Source of the DNA: Bacillota bacterium
GTDB taxonomy: Bacteria; Bacillota; Clostridia; Christensenellales; UBA1242
Direction: 5' to 3'
Assembly: GCA_009787915.1 (NCBI GenBank)
Contig: WQSK01000012.1
Span: 1 to 19,565, forward strand
DNA length: 19,565 nt
The notes beneath the pieces are model-generated. The model ran no database searches. It was not told where the DNA came from and saw only the letters and a list, made by a program, of their open reading frames with translations. Position numbers and translations under genes: made by a program. Shown here piece after piece: positions 1-6,364 of the stretch. Each line of letters starts with the position of its first letter. Position 1 is the first letter of the stretch.

Positions 1-1457
1 CGACCTGCAAACTCCGCTGGAGTCCTTCCCGCCGTAAAGCCGTTAATATCGTTCGTGACCGTGCCTGCCGTAACCGTGTCTTCGAGGAACAGGGTAGGAG
101 TCTTAAAGCAAGCCGCCTCGATTTGAACCAGTGACGAAAAATCATACGCCGACGGAAACAAAAACAGGTCCGCACGCGTGAACAGGGCGGCAATCTCGGC
201 GCGGTCCTTTATCATCCCTGTAAAAACAACATTGTCGCAAAGCCCCAACCTTTTAACGCGTTTTTCCAACCGTTTTTTGTACTCGCCCTGACCAACGATT
301 AGGAATTTAAAATCGCCTAACGAGCCCTCGTTTTTCAAAAGATACAACGCGTCTAAACTCAGGTCGATATTCTTTTGTTTGTACAAACGACCAACATAGA
401 TAAAAACCATCTGGTCTTTTTCAAGGCCATATTTTTCATCATCCAAGGTTGCCTTGATAGGTTTTTGTTCTGTCGCGTTTGGGATAATATGAATCGGTCC
501 CTTGTAACCATAATCAAGCATTACTTGACGGCACGCGTTACTCATTGAAAACACAGCGTCGCTTTGGTTAAAGACTTTCATAATCATGCGCATCAAATAT
601 GAAACCAGCGGGCGAACCTTCGCAAATCGTTGAAAATCCTGCTTGTATTGGCTATGGAGAGTAGCCACAATTGGGATGTTTTTTTCTTTTGCGATTTTAC
701 AAGCAAACTTTCCCATAGCGAACGGCGAGTGCAAATGAACCAAGTCAAATGGCACGGATTTTACATGCTCGTTAAATTCTCCGTCTGAATTTGGGCGCGG
801 ATAATCCAATCCCAAAATTGGCACACGCTTTGAAGCACAAGTAATCACGTTGTAGGGGAGTGCATTATAATCATACGACTTTTTTTTACTTTGTTTTGGG
901 ACAACAACGTAAACATTTGCGGATTCGGATAGGTGCCTTGCATAGTTATCAACAACCATAACGACGCCGTCTACGTATGGGAAAAAAGAATCAACAAATA
1001 AACCCACGGTTATTTTCTTTGGGTCGTGGTTGGGGTACGCCTTGGCAAAATCAAACGGGGTTGTCTTTTTGTTGCTTCCGCGAAACAAGTAAAACTTGAA
1101 AAACAAAAAGTCAATAGTCACACTAATCGCACGGCCAAAGAATCCAACCAACATTCCGTGGGTCCCCGCCGTGTTTATAACAAAAACAAAGTACGCAATA
1201 ACCAACGACACAAGCGCATAAAAGACTATATAAATTGCATACTGGCGTTTGATTTTTCCTTTGTTTCCGAAAGTGAACTTTTTATTGGTGATAAAGGAAA
1301 CGGTAATTGCAACCGCCGTAGCAACATAGTAACCAATCGCAAGGTGAATCGGGTCGCTGGTTGTAAAGAAAACGGCGGAATAAATACCCCAATAAAACAT
1401 GGCAACCAAAATCGCAACCAAAGAATATTTCGACAAGTGCTTTTTCCCGCCAGCCAT
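1..1457 (-). CDS. GtrA-like membrane domain fused to GT4-family glycosyltransferase (partial, 3' end beyond window)
   Basis: The minus-strand frame stays open for 485 codons from ATG 1457 to the left edge, so the C-terminus is missing. Residues 1-125 hold about four hydrophobic segments and the GtrA-like features FITNKKFTF (about 55-63) and AISVTIDFLFFKFYLF (110-125). From residue 150 a GT-B glycosyltransferase begins: TVGLFVDSFFPYVDGV, then HLHSPFAMGK (241-250), VGRLYKQKN (355-363) and FPSAYDFSSLVQIEA (434-448), which matches the GT4 donor-site region with Asp where many members have Glu. Relatives transfer sugars to diacylglycerol or other lipid carriers, and GtrA domains are thought to move polyprenyl-linked sugars. 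A membrane-bound glycolipid or cell-envelope glycan enzyme is therefore inferred. The start was chosen because a -10 (TAGAAT) ends 9 nt upstream and no SD is visible. Confidence 0.85.
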   Translation of the reverse strand, partial: MAGGKKHLSKYSLVAILVAMFYWGIYSAVFFTTSDPIHLAIGYYVATAVAITVSFITNKKFTFGNKGKIKRQYAIYIVFYALVSLVIAYFVFVINTAGTHGMLVGFFGRAISVTIDFLFFKFYLFRGSNKKTTPFDFAKAYPNHDPKKITVGLFVDSFFPYVDGVVMVVDNYARHLSESANVYVVVPKQSKKKSYDYNALPYNVITCASKRVPILGLDYPRPNSDGEFNEHVKSVPFDLVHLHSPFAMGKFACKIAKEKNIPIVATLHSQYKQDFQRFAKVRPLVSYLMRMIMKVFNQSDAVFSMSNACRQVMLDYGYKGPIHIIPNATEQKPIKATLDDEKYGLEKDQMVFIYVGRLYKQKNIDLSLDALYLLKNEGSLGDFKFLIVGQGEYKKRLEKRVKRLGLCDNVVFTGMIKDRAEIAALFTRADLFLFPSAYDFSSLVQIEAACFKTPTLFLEDTVTAGTVTNDINGFTAGRTPAEFAG

Positions 1458-1466
1458 ATGCGACAA

Positions 1467-1496
1467 ATTCTAACATAATGCGCAGGCTGATTACAA
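1467..1496 (-). promoter_or_regulatory. promoter of the GtrA-GT4 gene
   Basis: On the minus strand TTGTAA (1491-1496) and TAGAAT (1467-1472) are separated by 18 nt. The predicted transcription start lies about 2-3 nt before ATG 1457, so the mRNA should be nearly leaderless. Confidence 0.5.
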
Positions 1497-1497
1497 G

Positions 1498-3084
1498 TTA
1501 AATATTTAAAAGCCCCGTCCAACCCCTTGTATAGTGTTCAAAAAATAATGCTAGTGCCACATTCGTTGAACGCTCTAGGGCACCCACAAGGTTTTGCTGA
1601 CCCGCGATTTGGAACTTGTACGTGCGTGCAAAGTAGGATAAGGCTCCAACCAAATTATCGCGCCCAATAATTGTTTCCAAATCGGCAAACAACAGTAACC
1701 CCCGCACGTATGTCATAAACACGTACTCGTACATCGAATTGAACCCGCCCAACGGTCGATTCATATTGGTGCAAAGGTCACCTCCCACATCTCTGACCAA
1801 TGCCATAAACGCGCTAAGATTCTCCCGTGCGTTTCTTACAATAGTGTTTGCGCAAACACCAAATTGTGGATGCATATCGAAAAACAACATGGTGCTAAAC
1901 TCTGCCAAGCCCTCATCAATCCACGCGTTTCCATTTTGATTGTTTCCAACAAGTCCATACCACCACTGGTGCGCAATCTCGTGAACTATCACATAGTTGT
2001 GTTGCTCGCGGTCTGTTTTTTCTCCCGTCAAAAAGTCCTTGGACACGTAAACCAATTCACCGTACTCCATACCCCCGTGCAAAAAGTCGGTCTGAACAAC
2101 GGTAAGTTGTCTAAACGGATAAGGCGTAAACAAATCCGAAAACGTGCGCAAAGATTTTACTGAAATCTCTAAACTTGCTTTTGGGTCGTAATCTTCAAGG
2201 AAAAAATATCTCACCAAAACACCGCTGACGCGACGTTCTACAGACTGGAAATACGGCGACAAAACCATTGCAAAATCCCTAATCGCGGTTGATTCCAAAC
2301 GTGTTGTTCTTAAACCATTTCTTTCACTTGTGCGCATTACAGAACCGCTGTGCGCCATGATAAGTTCCGACGGCTTTGTTATCGTCACATCAAAGTTATG
2401 AACCGCGTTGTGAAAAGGGTCACCATTTGCACTGTATGGATTTGTTTGCCACTCGCCGTTTTCAAAAATCACAGGCACGGGATAAAAGTTCGCCAAGTTC
2501 ACAACCGTATCGGTCCAACCAAGTCGATGCCTCACATTTGCCAATTGCACAGTATAGTTAATCGTGATGTGGGTAACATGGTTTGGTTGTAAAACACTTG
2601 GCATAGCAACAATCAACACCGTATCATCAACACCATCGATAACGATTTCGGTGTTTGCTTCGGCGGTCGCGGAAACTTCGGGGGTACGATTACTGCGCCC
2701 CTGTGGAAACGCAACGTTAATGTTGTGTATCGTTATTCCGCCAAAACTTTTTCCATTTGGGAAGGCCTGACCAATATCTTGCTCGTCAATCGGCGGGTTT
2801 TTCGCCCCATACATATAGGCATTGGCATAGATATGAAACTTAACCTCGCCAAGGGGTTCACCCGTTCTGTTTCGGTACTTGATAACTTGGGATACCGAGA
2901 GTTTTTTTTCATCATTACAAAACACAATGTTCATGTTAATGGTATCGGAATTCGCCCGTGCGTTTCTTAACGTATCATCTGACAACAAAAACAAGGTCGT
3001 AATCACCAACCCAACGGCCACAGTCGCAATAGCCACAAACCCAACAACTTGCTTCAGCATCTTATTTTGTTTAACTCCACCCAT
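1498..3084 (-). CDS. membrane-anchored M1-family (gluzincin) metallopeptidase
   Basis: A protein of 528 aa counted from ATG 3084; an in-frame TTG at 3090 is possible but less likely. Residues 10-35 form an N-terminal hydrophobic anchor, which places the catalytic part outside the membrane. The M1 signature is clear: HEIAHQWW with zinc ligands His368 and His372, a third ligand Glu391 in NAWIDEGLAEF 18 residues later, and GGMEY (337-341) in the position of the GxMEN exopeptidase motif. The N-terminal half is beta-rich, as in M1 proteins. At 528 aa it is shorter than typical M1 aminopeptidases (about 850 aa), with little C-terminal helical domain. Relatives cleave peptides; the substrate here is unknown. 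It is divergent from the cysteine desulfurase gene, with only 34 bp between the starts. Confidence 0.88.
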   Translation of the reverse strand: MGGVKQNKMLKQVVGFVAIATVAVGLVITTLFLLSDDTLRNARANSDTINMNIVFCNDEKKLSVSQVIKYRNRTGEPLGEVKFHIYANAYMYGAKNPPIDEQDIGQAFPNGKSFGGITIHNINVAFPQGRSNRTPEVSATAEANTEIVIDGVDDTVLIVAMPSVLQPNHVTHITINYTVQLANVRHRLGWTDTVVNLANFYPVPVIFENGEWQTNPYSANGDPFHNAVHNFDVTITKPSELIMAHSGSVMRTSERNGLRTTRLESTAIRDFAMVLSPYFQSVERRVSGVLVRYFFLEDYDPKASLEISVKSLRTFSDLFTPYPFRQLTVVQTDFLHGGMEYGELVYVSKDFLTGEKTDREQHNYVIVHEIAHQWWYGLVGNNQNGNAWIDEGLAEFSTMLFFDMHPQFGVCANTIVRNARENLSAFMALVRDVGGDLCTNMNRPLGGFNSMYEYVFMTYVRGLLLFADLETIIGRDNLVGALSYFARTYKFQIAGQQNLVGALERSTNVALALFFEHYTRGWTGLLNI

Positions 3085-3118
3085 AGACAACTATATGCGA
3101 CACAGAGTACAATAAAAC
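3084..3118. promoter_or_regulatory. overlapping divergent promoters for the M1 peptidase and cysteine desulfurase
   Basis: Plus strand: TAGACA (3084-3089), an 18-nt spacer, TACAAT (3108-3113), then 5 nt to ATG 3119. Minus strand: TATAGT (the complement of 3090-3095), then 5 nt to ATG 3084; its -35 is poor. Both transcripts would start at or within about 2 nt of the initiation codon, and the plus -35 overlaps the other gene's start codon. Confidence 0.6.
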
Positions 3119-4213
3119 ATGATATATTTTGATAACGCCGCAACCGTGGCTCAAACCCCCGAGGTCACCAAAGCCGTAACCCAAATGGCGGAGGAACATT
3201 TTTTTAATTCGGCGGCAATGTATCCGCAAAGTCTTTCTGTCAAACAAAAAATCGACAATGCGCGGACGATTTTGTTAAACCGACTCTCGGCGAACGGTTC
3301 TGGGAGTTTACTGTTCACAAGCGGGGCAACAGAATCCAACAACATGATAATCTTCGGCAAAGCGGCGAAACGGGGTGCAATTGTGTGTCTGGCGGGAGAG
3401 CATTCTTCTGTTTTTCAACCAATAAAGTTCCTATCCGAAAACGGTCACAACGTAATCACGGTTCCTCTAAAAGCAAACGGGCTTGCCGACCTCCGCGTTT
3501 TGGAAACCCTGTCTTGTAAAATCGATTTGGTGGTTTTTGGACTTGTCAACAGCGACACAGGCACTATACAGGACGCACGCGCAATTGTATCCGCTATCCG
3601 CCAAAAAGATAAAAACGCGCACATCCATTGTGATGCAACCCAAGCCTTCTGCAAGACCCCGTTTGATTGTGCGGACATGGGGGTTGACTCTGTTTCAATC
3701 TCGGCGCACAAAATCGGAGGTCCAAAAGGCATCGGGGCACTGTGGTTAAAAAACGGTGTGAACCTTAAACCCATGATTTTGGGGGCGGGGGCCCAACCCC
3801 TCAGACCTGGCACCGAAAACACCCCTGGGATTATCGGCTTTGCGGTGGCGGCGGAACTCTACGACACCAAAAAAGCCCACACCCACGTATCAAACCTCCA
3901 CGCGCACCTTGTAAAAAACCTGCCACCCGCCTGCACAGTAAACGGCCTAAACAACAACCCTTATATAACCAATATCTCGGTGCCAGCCCTTGGTCAAACC
4001 GTCCTAAATGCCCTCGCAAAAGACAACATCATCATCGGGGTCGGCTCGGCGTGTTCATCTGGGGCGGCGGTGAATCGAACTCTTGCCAGCATGGGGCTTA
4101 ACCCCCAAAAATCCAAACAAGTCATCCGCCTAAGTTTCTCCCAAACAAACACAATTTCCGAGGTCGACCAATTTTTGGTTTCCCTGAAAAAGGCGTTGGA
4201 ATATCTATCTTAA
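3119..4213 (+). CDS. cysteine desulfurase, NifS/IscS family
   Basis: A 364-aa PLP-dependent aminotransferase-fold enzyme that takes sulfur from L-cysteine to form a protein persulfide for Fe-S cluster or tRNA thiolation work. Visible features are the N-terminus IYFDNAAT, the PLP ring contact HCDATQ (Asp172), the Schiff-base lysine in SAHKIGGPKG (Lys198), the phosphate-binding region RPGTENTPG (229-237), and the catalytic cysteine in a short GVGSACSSG loop (Cys312). IscS is about 404 aa, so the protein is slightly short but complete. No iscU, mnmA or iscR lies beside it, so the partner is unknown. The start has no SD and sits 5 nt behind a -10, predicting leaderless translation. Confidence 0.93.
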   Translation: MIYFDNAATVAQTPEVTKAVTQMAEEHFFNSAAMYPQSLSVKQKIDNARTILLNRLSANGSGSLLFTSGATESNNMIIFGKAAKRGAIVCLAGEHSSVFQPIKFLSENGHNVITVPLKANGLADLRVLETLSCKIDLVVFGLVNSDTGTIQDARAIVSAIRQKDKNAHIHCDATQAFCKTPFDCADMGVDSVSISAHKIGGPKGIGALWLKNGVNLKPMILGAGAQPLRPGTENTPGIIGFAVAAELYDTKKAHTHVSNLHAHLVKNLPPACTVNGLNNNPYITNISVPALGQTVLNALAKDNIIIGVGSACSSGAAVNRTLASMGLNPQKSKQVIRLSFSQTNTISEVDQFLVSLKKALEYLS

Positions 4214-4295
4214 AAACCCCCGACCCAAGTCTGTACGGCAAGTGAACTCCGTAGCCCCCTTTACAAAAGGGGGTGCCCGTAGGGCGGGGGTTTTT
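4212..4295. repeat. dispersed palindromic repeat, copy 1 (possible bidirectional terminator)
   Basis: An 84-bp intergenic palindrome. The outer arms AAAAACCCCCG (4212-4222) and CGGGGGTTTTT (4285-4295) are perfect 11-bp complements. Inside are CCCCCTTT/AAAGGGGG (4255-4262 with 4266-4273), GCCC/GGGC (4275-4278 with 4282-4285) and TACGG/CCGTA (4234-4238 with 4249-4253). The terminal T-run suggests it could end transcription of the desulfurase gene, and the A-run on the other side does the same for the minus-strand 53-aa ORF. The reverse complement of its right half matches the repeat at 7504-7548. Confidence 0.75.
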
Positions 4296-4455
4296 AATTA
4301 TCCTCCCGCATAACCATTTCTTCCAACGCCTCGCACAAGGATTTCGCCAAAGACAGGGAATCCCGCGCGCTTTTGACTTCCGCCCTTAAATCTTTCACAA
4401 GTTCACGGATTATGTCTTTTGGGTCGAGGTCCGCGCACATAATGTATTTTGCCAT
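4294..4455 (-). CDS. 53-aa hypothetical protein with predicted helical core
   Basis: A short ORF (MAKYIMCADLDPKD... to ...MVMREDN) with no recognised family. Residues 14-48 have a helix-forming heptad-like pattern with alternating charges, and two cysteines (7 and 42) are present. It is supported as a gene mainly by its promoter: TTGACA, a 17-nt spacer, CATTAT, then 5 nt to ATG 4455, one of the best promoters in the window. It diverges from the XRE regulator at 4524, and an 18-bp operator-like palindrome fills its promoter spacer, so repression by that regulator is inferred. Its stop codon lies inside the end of the palindromic repeat, as if the repeat supplied the 3' end. It could be a modulator or antitoxin-like partner; no function is assigned. 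Confidence 0.5.
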   Translation of the reverse strand: MAKYIMCADLDPKDIIRELVKDLRAEVKSARDSLSLAKSLCEALEEMVMREDN

Positions 4456-4460
4456 ACAGT

Positions 4461-4518
4461 ATAATGTCACTTAACTAACTAAGTGTCAAAGACTTTCACT
4501 TAACTTTCTAAATATAAT
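4461..4518. promoter_or_regulatory. divergent promoters with two 18-bp operator-like sites
   Basis: Minus promoter: TTGACA (complement of 4484-4489), 17 nt, CATTAT (complement of 4461-4466). Plus promoter: TATAAT (4513-4518), 5 nt before GTG 4524. Operator 1 is CACTTA-ACTAAC-TAAGTG (4468-4485), with perfect 6-bp arms, exactly in the minus promoter spacer. Operator 2 is CACTTA-ACTTTC-TAAATA (4497-4514), degenerate on the right, overlapping the plus -10. The sites start 29 bp apart. Binding by the neighbouring XRE protein is inferred. Confidence 0.6.
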
Positions 4519-4523
4519 GATTT

Positions 4524-4733
4524 GTGAGGAAATTTGCTGAAAGGTTAAAAGAATTGCGCACCGAGAGAGGTCTTTCTATGGATGAATTAGGCAAAGCGTT
4601 AAAACTTAGTTCAGGTACAATTTCAAATTGGGAAAATTATAAACATGATATAAAAGGCGACCAACTTATAATAGTCGCAAGATTTTTTGGTTGCAGTACC
4701 GATTACCTCCTTGGTGAAAAAGACGACTATTAA
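4524..4733 (+). CDS. small XRE-family HTH transcriptional regulator
   Basis: A 69-aa protein that is almost entirely an HTH_3 (XRE/Cro-C1) domain: FAERLKELRTERGLSMDELGKALKLSSGTISNWENYK, with the recognition helix around SSGTISNWE (29-37), followed by DQLIIVARFFGCSTDYLLGE, the usual end of the fold. It starts at GTG 4524, 5 nt after a TATAAT and without an SD, so leaderless translation is likely. One operator-like site overlaps its own promoter and another the divergent 53-aa ORF, pointing to autoregulation and control of the neighbour. It sits directly upstream of the toxin-antitoxin pair but has a separate promoter from it. Confidence 0.9.
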   Translation: MRKFAERLKELRTERGLSMDELGKALKLSSGTISNWENYKHDIKGDQLIIVARFFGCSTDYLLGEKDDY

Positions 4734-4736
4734 TAG

Positions 4737-4766
4737 TTGCCAATCTCGACTAAATTAGTTCATAAT
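4737..4766 (+). promoter_or_regulatory. promoter of the antitoxin-doc operon
   Basis: TTGCCA (4737-4742), an 18-nt spacer and CATAAT (4761-4766), then 6 nt to ATG 4773. The first gene is therefore predicted to be leaderless. Confidence 0.55.
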
Positions 4767-4772
4767 AAAGTC

Positions 4773-4901
4773 ATGTCAACAAAAAAAGATGTCAAAAAAA
4801 AACCGACCAAAGAGGATGTCGAGCGCGAGCAAATTTTGCGGGCGCATGAGTTAATAATGAAAAGAAACATCAACGCATATAAGGAACTTGCAAAGCGATG
4901 A
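4773..4901 (+). CDS. short Doc-associated antitoxin (42 aa)
   Basis: A 42-aa ORF: a Lys-rich N-terminus (MSTKKDVKKKPTKED) followed by VEREQILRAHELIMKRNINAYKELAKR. The C-terminal half resembles the toxin-neutralising peptide seen at the end of antitoxins paired with Doc toxins (helix with RNxxAYxxLAK pattern). There is no room for the Phd/YefM DNA-binding domain, so this antitoxin is reduced to a basic tail plus a toxin-binding helix. Its stop codon overlaps the toxin start (ATGA at 4898-4901), implying translational coupling and co-production. If it cannot bind DNA, operon control would fall to another factor such as the adjacent XRE protein; that is inference. Confidence 0.72.
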   Translation: MSTKKDVKKKPTKEDVEREQILRAHELIMKRNINAYKELAKR

Positions 4902-5275
4902 AAAAACTTGATAAAGACATGGTGTTGCTTATCCACCAATTGCTTAACGAACAGTCGGGCGGCAGTGTCGGTGTCCTTGATGTCAAACTTCTTGATTCTG
5001 CACTTGAAAGTGTTTTTGCAACTTATGACGGCAAAGATTTGTATCCAACAAAAGAAGAAAAGGGTGCGCGGCTTGGATATGCACTAATCAAAAACCATGC
5101 TTTCGTAGATGGAAATAAACGCATTGGTGTTCATATCATGACGCTTTTTTTAAGTTTAAATGGAATTGATTTATATCATACTGAAAATGAAATTGTTGAA
5201 CTTGGTGTGGAAGTTGCTACTGGTGAAACGACGTACGAGCAACTTCTTGAATGGATACAAAATCACAAAAAATAA
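4898..5275 (+). CDS. doc: death-on-curing (Doc) family toxin, Fic fold
   Basis: A 125-aa protein, the usual Doc length. The Fic/Doc motif is complete: HAFVDGNKR (67-75), matching HxFx[DN][AG]NKR, with the catalytic His67, Asp71, Asn73 and Lys74-Arg75. The preceding GARLGYALIKNHAF and following IGVHIMTLFLSLNGIDL are typical of the family. Known Doc kinases phosphorylate EF-Tu and stop translation; related proteins may AMPylate instead. Lys at the fifth position after Asp (NKR without a downstream GNGR) favours the Doc class. It overlaps the antitoxin stop codon by 4 bp, giving the classic antitoxin-first operon. Confidence 0.92.
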   Translation: MKKLDKDMVLLIHQLLNEQSGGSVGVLDVKLLDSALESVFATYDGKDLYPTKEEKGARLGYALIKNHAFVDGNKRIGVHIMTLFLSLNGIDLYHTENEIVELGVEVATGETTYEQLLEWIQNHKK

Positions 5276-5350
5276 AATCGGTGGCAGTCGGACGACACAA
5301 ATCGGAATTATTTGTGATAGACTTAACAAGCGCGTGACCCCCGCAACAAA

Positions 5351-5408
5351 CCCCGAAAAAAATAACCCAAAATAAACCCAGAAAAAAACCCAGAAAAAAC
5401 CCAGAAAT
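5351..5408. repeat. imperfect short tandem repeat, period about 11-12 bp
   Basis: The intergenic stretch has repeated units around AAACCCAGAAAA: a diverged AACCCAAAAT, then three closer copies (AAACCCAGAAAA, AAACCCAGAAAA, AACCCAGAAA). It lies between doc and the cassette promoter at 5412. Any function is unknown; an A-tract every helical turn would give intrinsic DNA bending upstream of that promoter. Confidence 0.6.
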
Positions 5409-5411
5409 CGC

Positions 5412-5490
5412 TTGGTGGATTTATCAAGGTGTGGTATACTAAAAACAAGCGGCGCATTTTTTTTGCTCGCTTTTCGAGGGGTGAAAAATT
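5412..5490 (+). promoter_or_regulatory. promoter-leader cassette, copy 1
   Basis: TTGGTG (5412-5417), 17 nt, extended -10 TGG-TATACT (5435-5440), then the leader AAAAACAAGCGGCGCA, eight Ts, GCTCGCTTTT, an SD (GAGGGG 5476-5481) and ATG 5491. This copy has one AAGCGGCGC unit (5447-5455), which can pair with GCTCGCTT (5465-5472) through AAGCGG/TCGCTT with one G-U pair. The same cassette lies at 8583 and 13719. Confidence 0.8.
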
Positions 5491-6261
5491 ATGCAAATAG
5501 ACGAAAAAGAAGTTTCCCGTGTGGAAAGAGTCACAAAAATGATGGTGCAAGAAGTTGTCGCGGCAACTGGTTTGGACCTTGAAACTGCGACGACTTTGAT
5601 TGAAAGTGTGAAAGAAGGTGATGCGGGCGATAAACTTTCCCAGGGTTTGGAAAGTGCGGGGCGTTTTTCCTCCGAAAAGGTTACGAACATGATAGTTGCG
5701 ATGCTTTATGAAAAGTCGCAAAGCAAGGGTGACAACATTGGTTTGGTTTCGCACAAACAATGGAAAGAAACCCAAATGGAACAAGTTCGAAGAAGACTTG
5801 AAGGCGCAAAGGCCCGTGTAGCACAGTTTGACAACAATGAACGCGATAAAGAGGACAACGCGCGTTACTTGGCGGACTGTCAAAACGAACATGACGAGCA
5901 AATGGAAAAAATCAACAGCGCAGATGAAGTCCCACGTTATCTTGACTTTGCCCAATTGTCGGAAGAAGCAAAGCGGGAATTTCAAACTCAATTAAATACC
6001 GCTGTGCAGGCCTATACAAAGTTTTCAAAGGGGAACGGTAATTACGGATTGAAAAGTGCAGAACGCGAAATGATTAAGGAAGAGAATTCTTTTTCCAACC
6101 AACTTAAAAATTTGATGAGTAATGTTAAAAACACATTGGCGGAAAAGTTCAACATAAGTCCAAAAGAAGTCAAAGAAAAAATGGAAGAAGAGTTGGGTTT
6201 TCACAAAAAGGAACTTGCTGACGGTACTGACGAATTAAATACACCGTCTGAAATTAGTTGA
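5491..6261 (+). CDS. hypothetical helical protein, 256 aa, expressed from cassette copy 1
   Basis: No family is recognised. The protein is rich in Glu, Lys and Gln, with no signal peptide or membrane segment, so a cytosolic, mostly helical protein is expected. Residues 85-145 (KQWKETQMEQVRRRLEGAKARVAQFDNNERDKEDNARYL...) and 185-235 (MIKEENSFSNQLKNLMSNVKNTLAEKF... EKMEEELGF) look coiled-coil-like. Residues 1-60 have a compact amphipathic pattern containing TGLDLETATTLIESV, reminiscent of a small UBA-like or NusA-type helical motif, but this is weak. ATG 5491 is set by the SD (GAGGGG) 9 nt upstream in the cassette leader. The nusA promoter begins inside its last codons. Confidence 0.8.
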   Translation: MQIDEKEVSRVERVTKMMVQEVVAATGLDLETATTLIESVKEGDAGDKLSQGLESAGRFSSEKVTNMIVAMLYEKSQSKGDNIGLVSHKQWKETQMEQVRRRLEGAKARVAQFDNNERDKEDNARYLADCQNEHDEQMEKINSADEVPRYLDFAQLSEEAKREFQTQLNTAVQAYTKFSKGNGNYGLKSAEREMIKEENSFSNQLKNLMSNVKNTLAEKFNISPKEVKEKMEEELGFHKKELADGTDELNTPSEIS

Positions 6262-6286
6262 CAAGGCCTAACGAATGGGTTATAAT
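6258..6286 (+). promoter_or_regulatory. consensus sigma-A promoter of nusA operon
   Basis: TTGACA (6258-6263), 17-nt spacer, TATAAT (6281-6286): a perfect consensus, the strongest promoter in the window. It overlaps the stop codon of the upstream gene. The predicted start is at about 6293, the A of a short upstream ORF. Confidence 0.85.
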
Positions 6287-6292
6287 CAACAC

Positions 6293-6349
6293 ATGCTTTT
6301 GAAAAAGAGGCGGGCAGGGGATGTCCGCTTTTGTTTTGAAAAAGACTAA
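6293..6349 (+). CDS. leaderless 18-codon upstream ORF in the nusA leader
   Basis: ATG 6293 lies 6 nt after the -10, at the predicted transcription start. It encodes MLLKKRRAGDVRFCFEKD and stops at TAA 6347-6349, whose bases run into the nusA SD (TAAGGAGG 6347-6354). A hairpin, GCGGGCA (6310-6316) with TGTCCGC (6322-6328) and a GGGGA loop, lies within the ORF. Ribosomes finishing the leader would stop on the nusA SD, suggesting translational coupling or autoregulation. Translation is inferred from position only. Confidence 0.45.
   Translation: MLLKKRRAGDVRFCFEKD
6310..6328 (+). other. hairpin in the nusA 5' leader
   Basis: A 7-bp stem GCGGGCA/TGTCCGC (one G-U pair) closes a 5-nt GGGGA loop, with two further weak pairs outside. 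It is not followed immediately by a long T-run, so a regulatory rather than terminating role is more likely. Confidence 0.45.
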
Positions 6350-6364
6350 GGAGGATATTTTTTT

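Noticed and set aside
1026..1478. Plus-strand 150-aa frame
   Set aside because: It lies antisense to the GtrA-GT4 gene, has no domain signal, and has biased composition typical of a shadow frame.
4773..5275. A prophage or integrated plasmid around the Doc module
   Set aside because: No integrase, att-like direct repeats or structural phage genes are visible nearby.
5351..5408. CRISPR-like array
   Set aside because: The repeats are only 10-12 bp and adjoin without spacers; no cas genes are present.
5323..5991. Minus-strand 222-aa frame
   Set aside because: It is antisense to the 256-aa orphan, contains Phe/Cys-rich shadow composition and crosses the cassette and tandem repeats.
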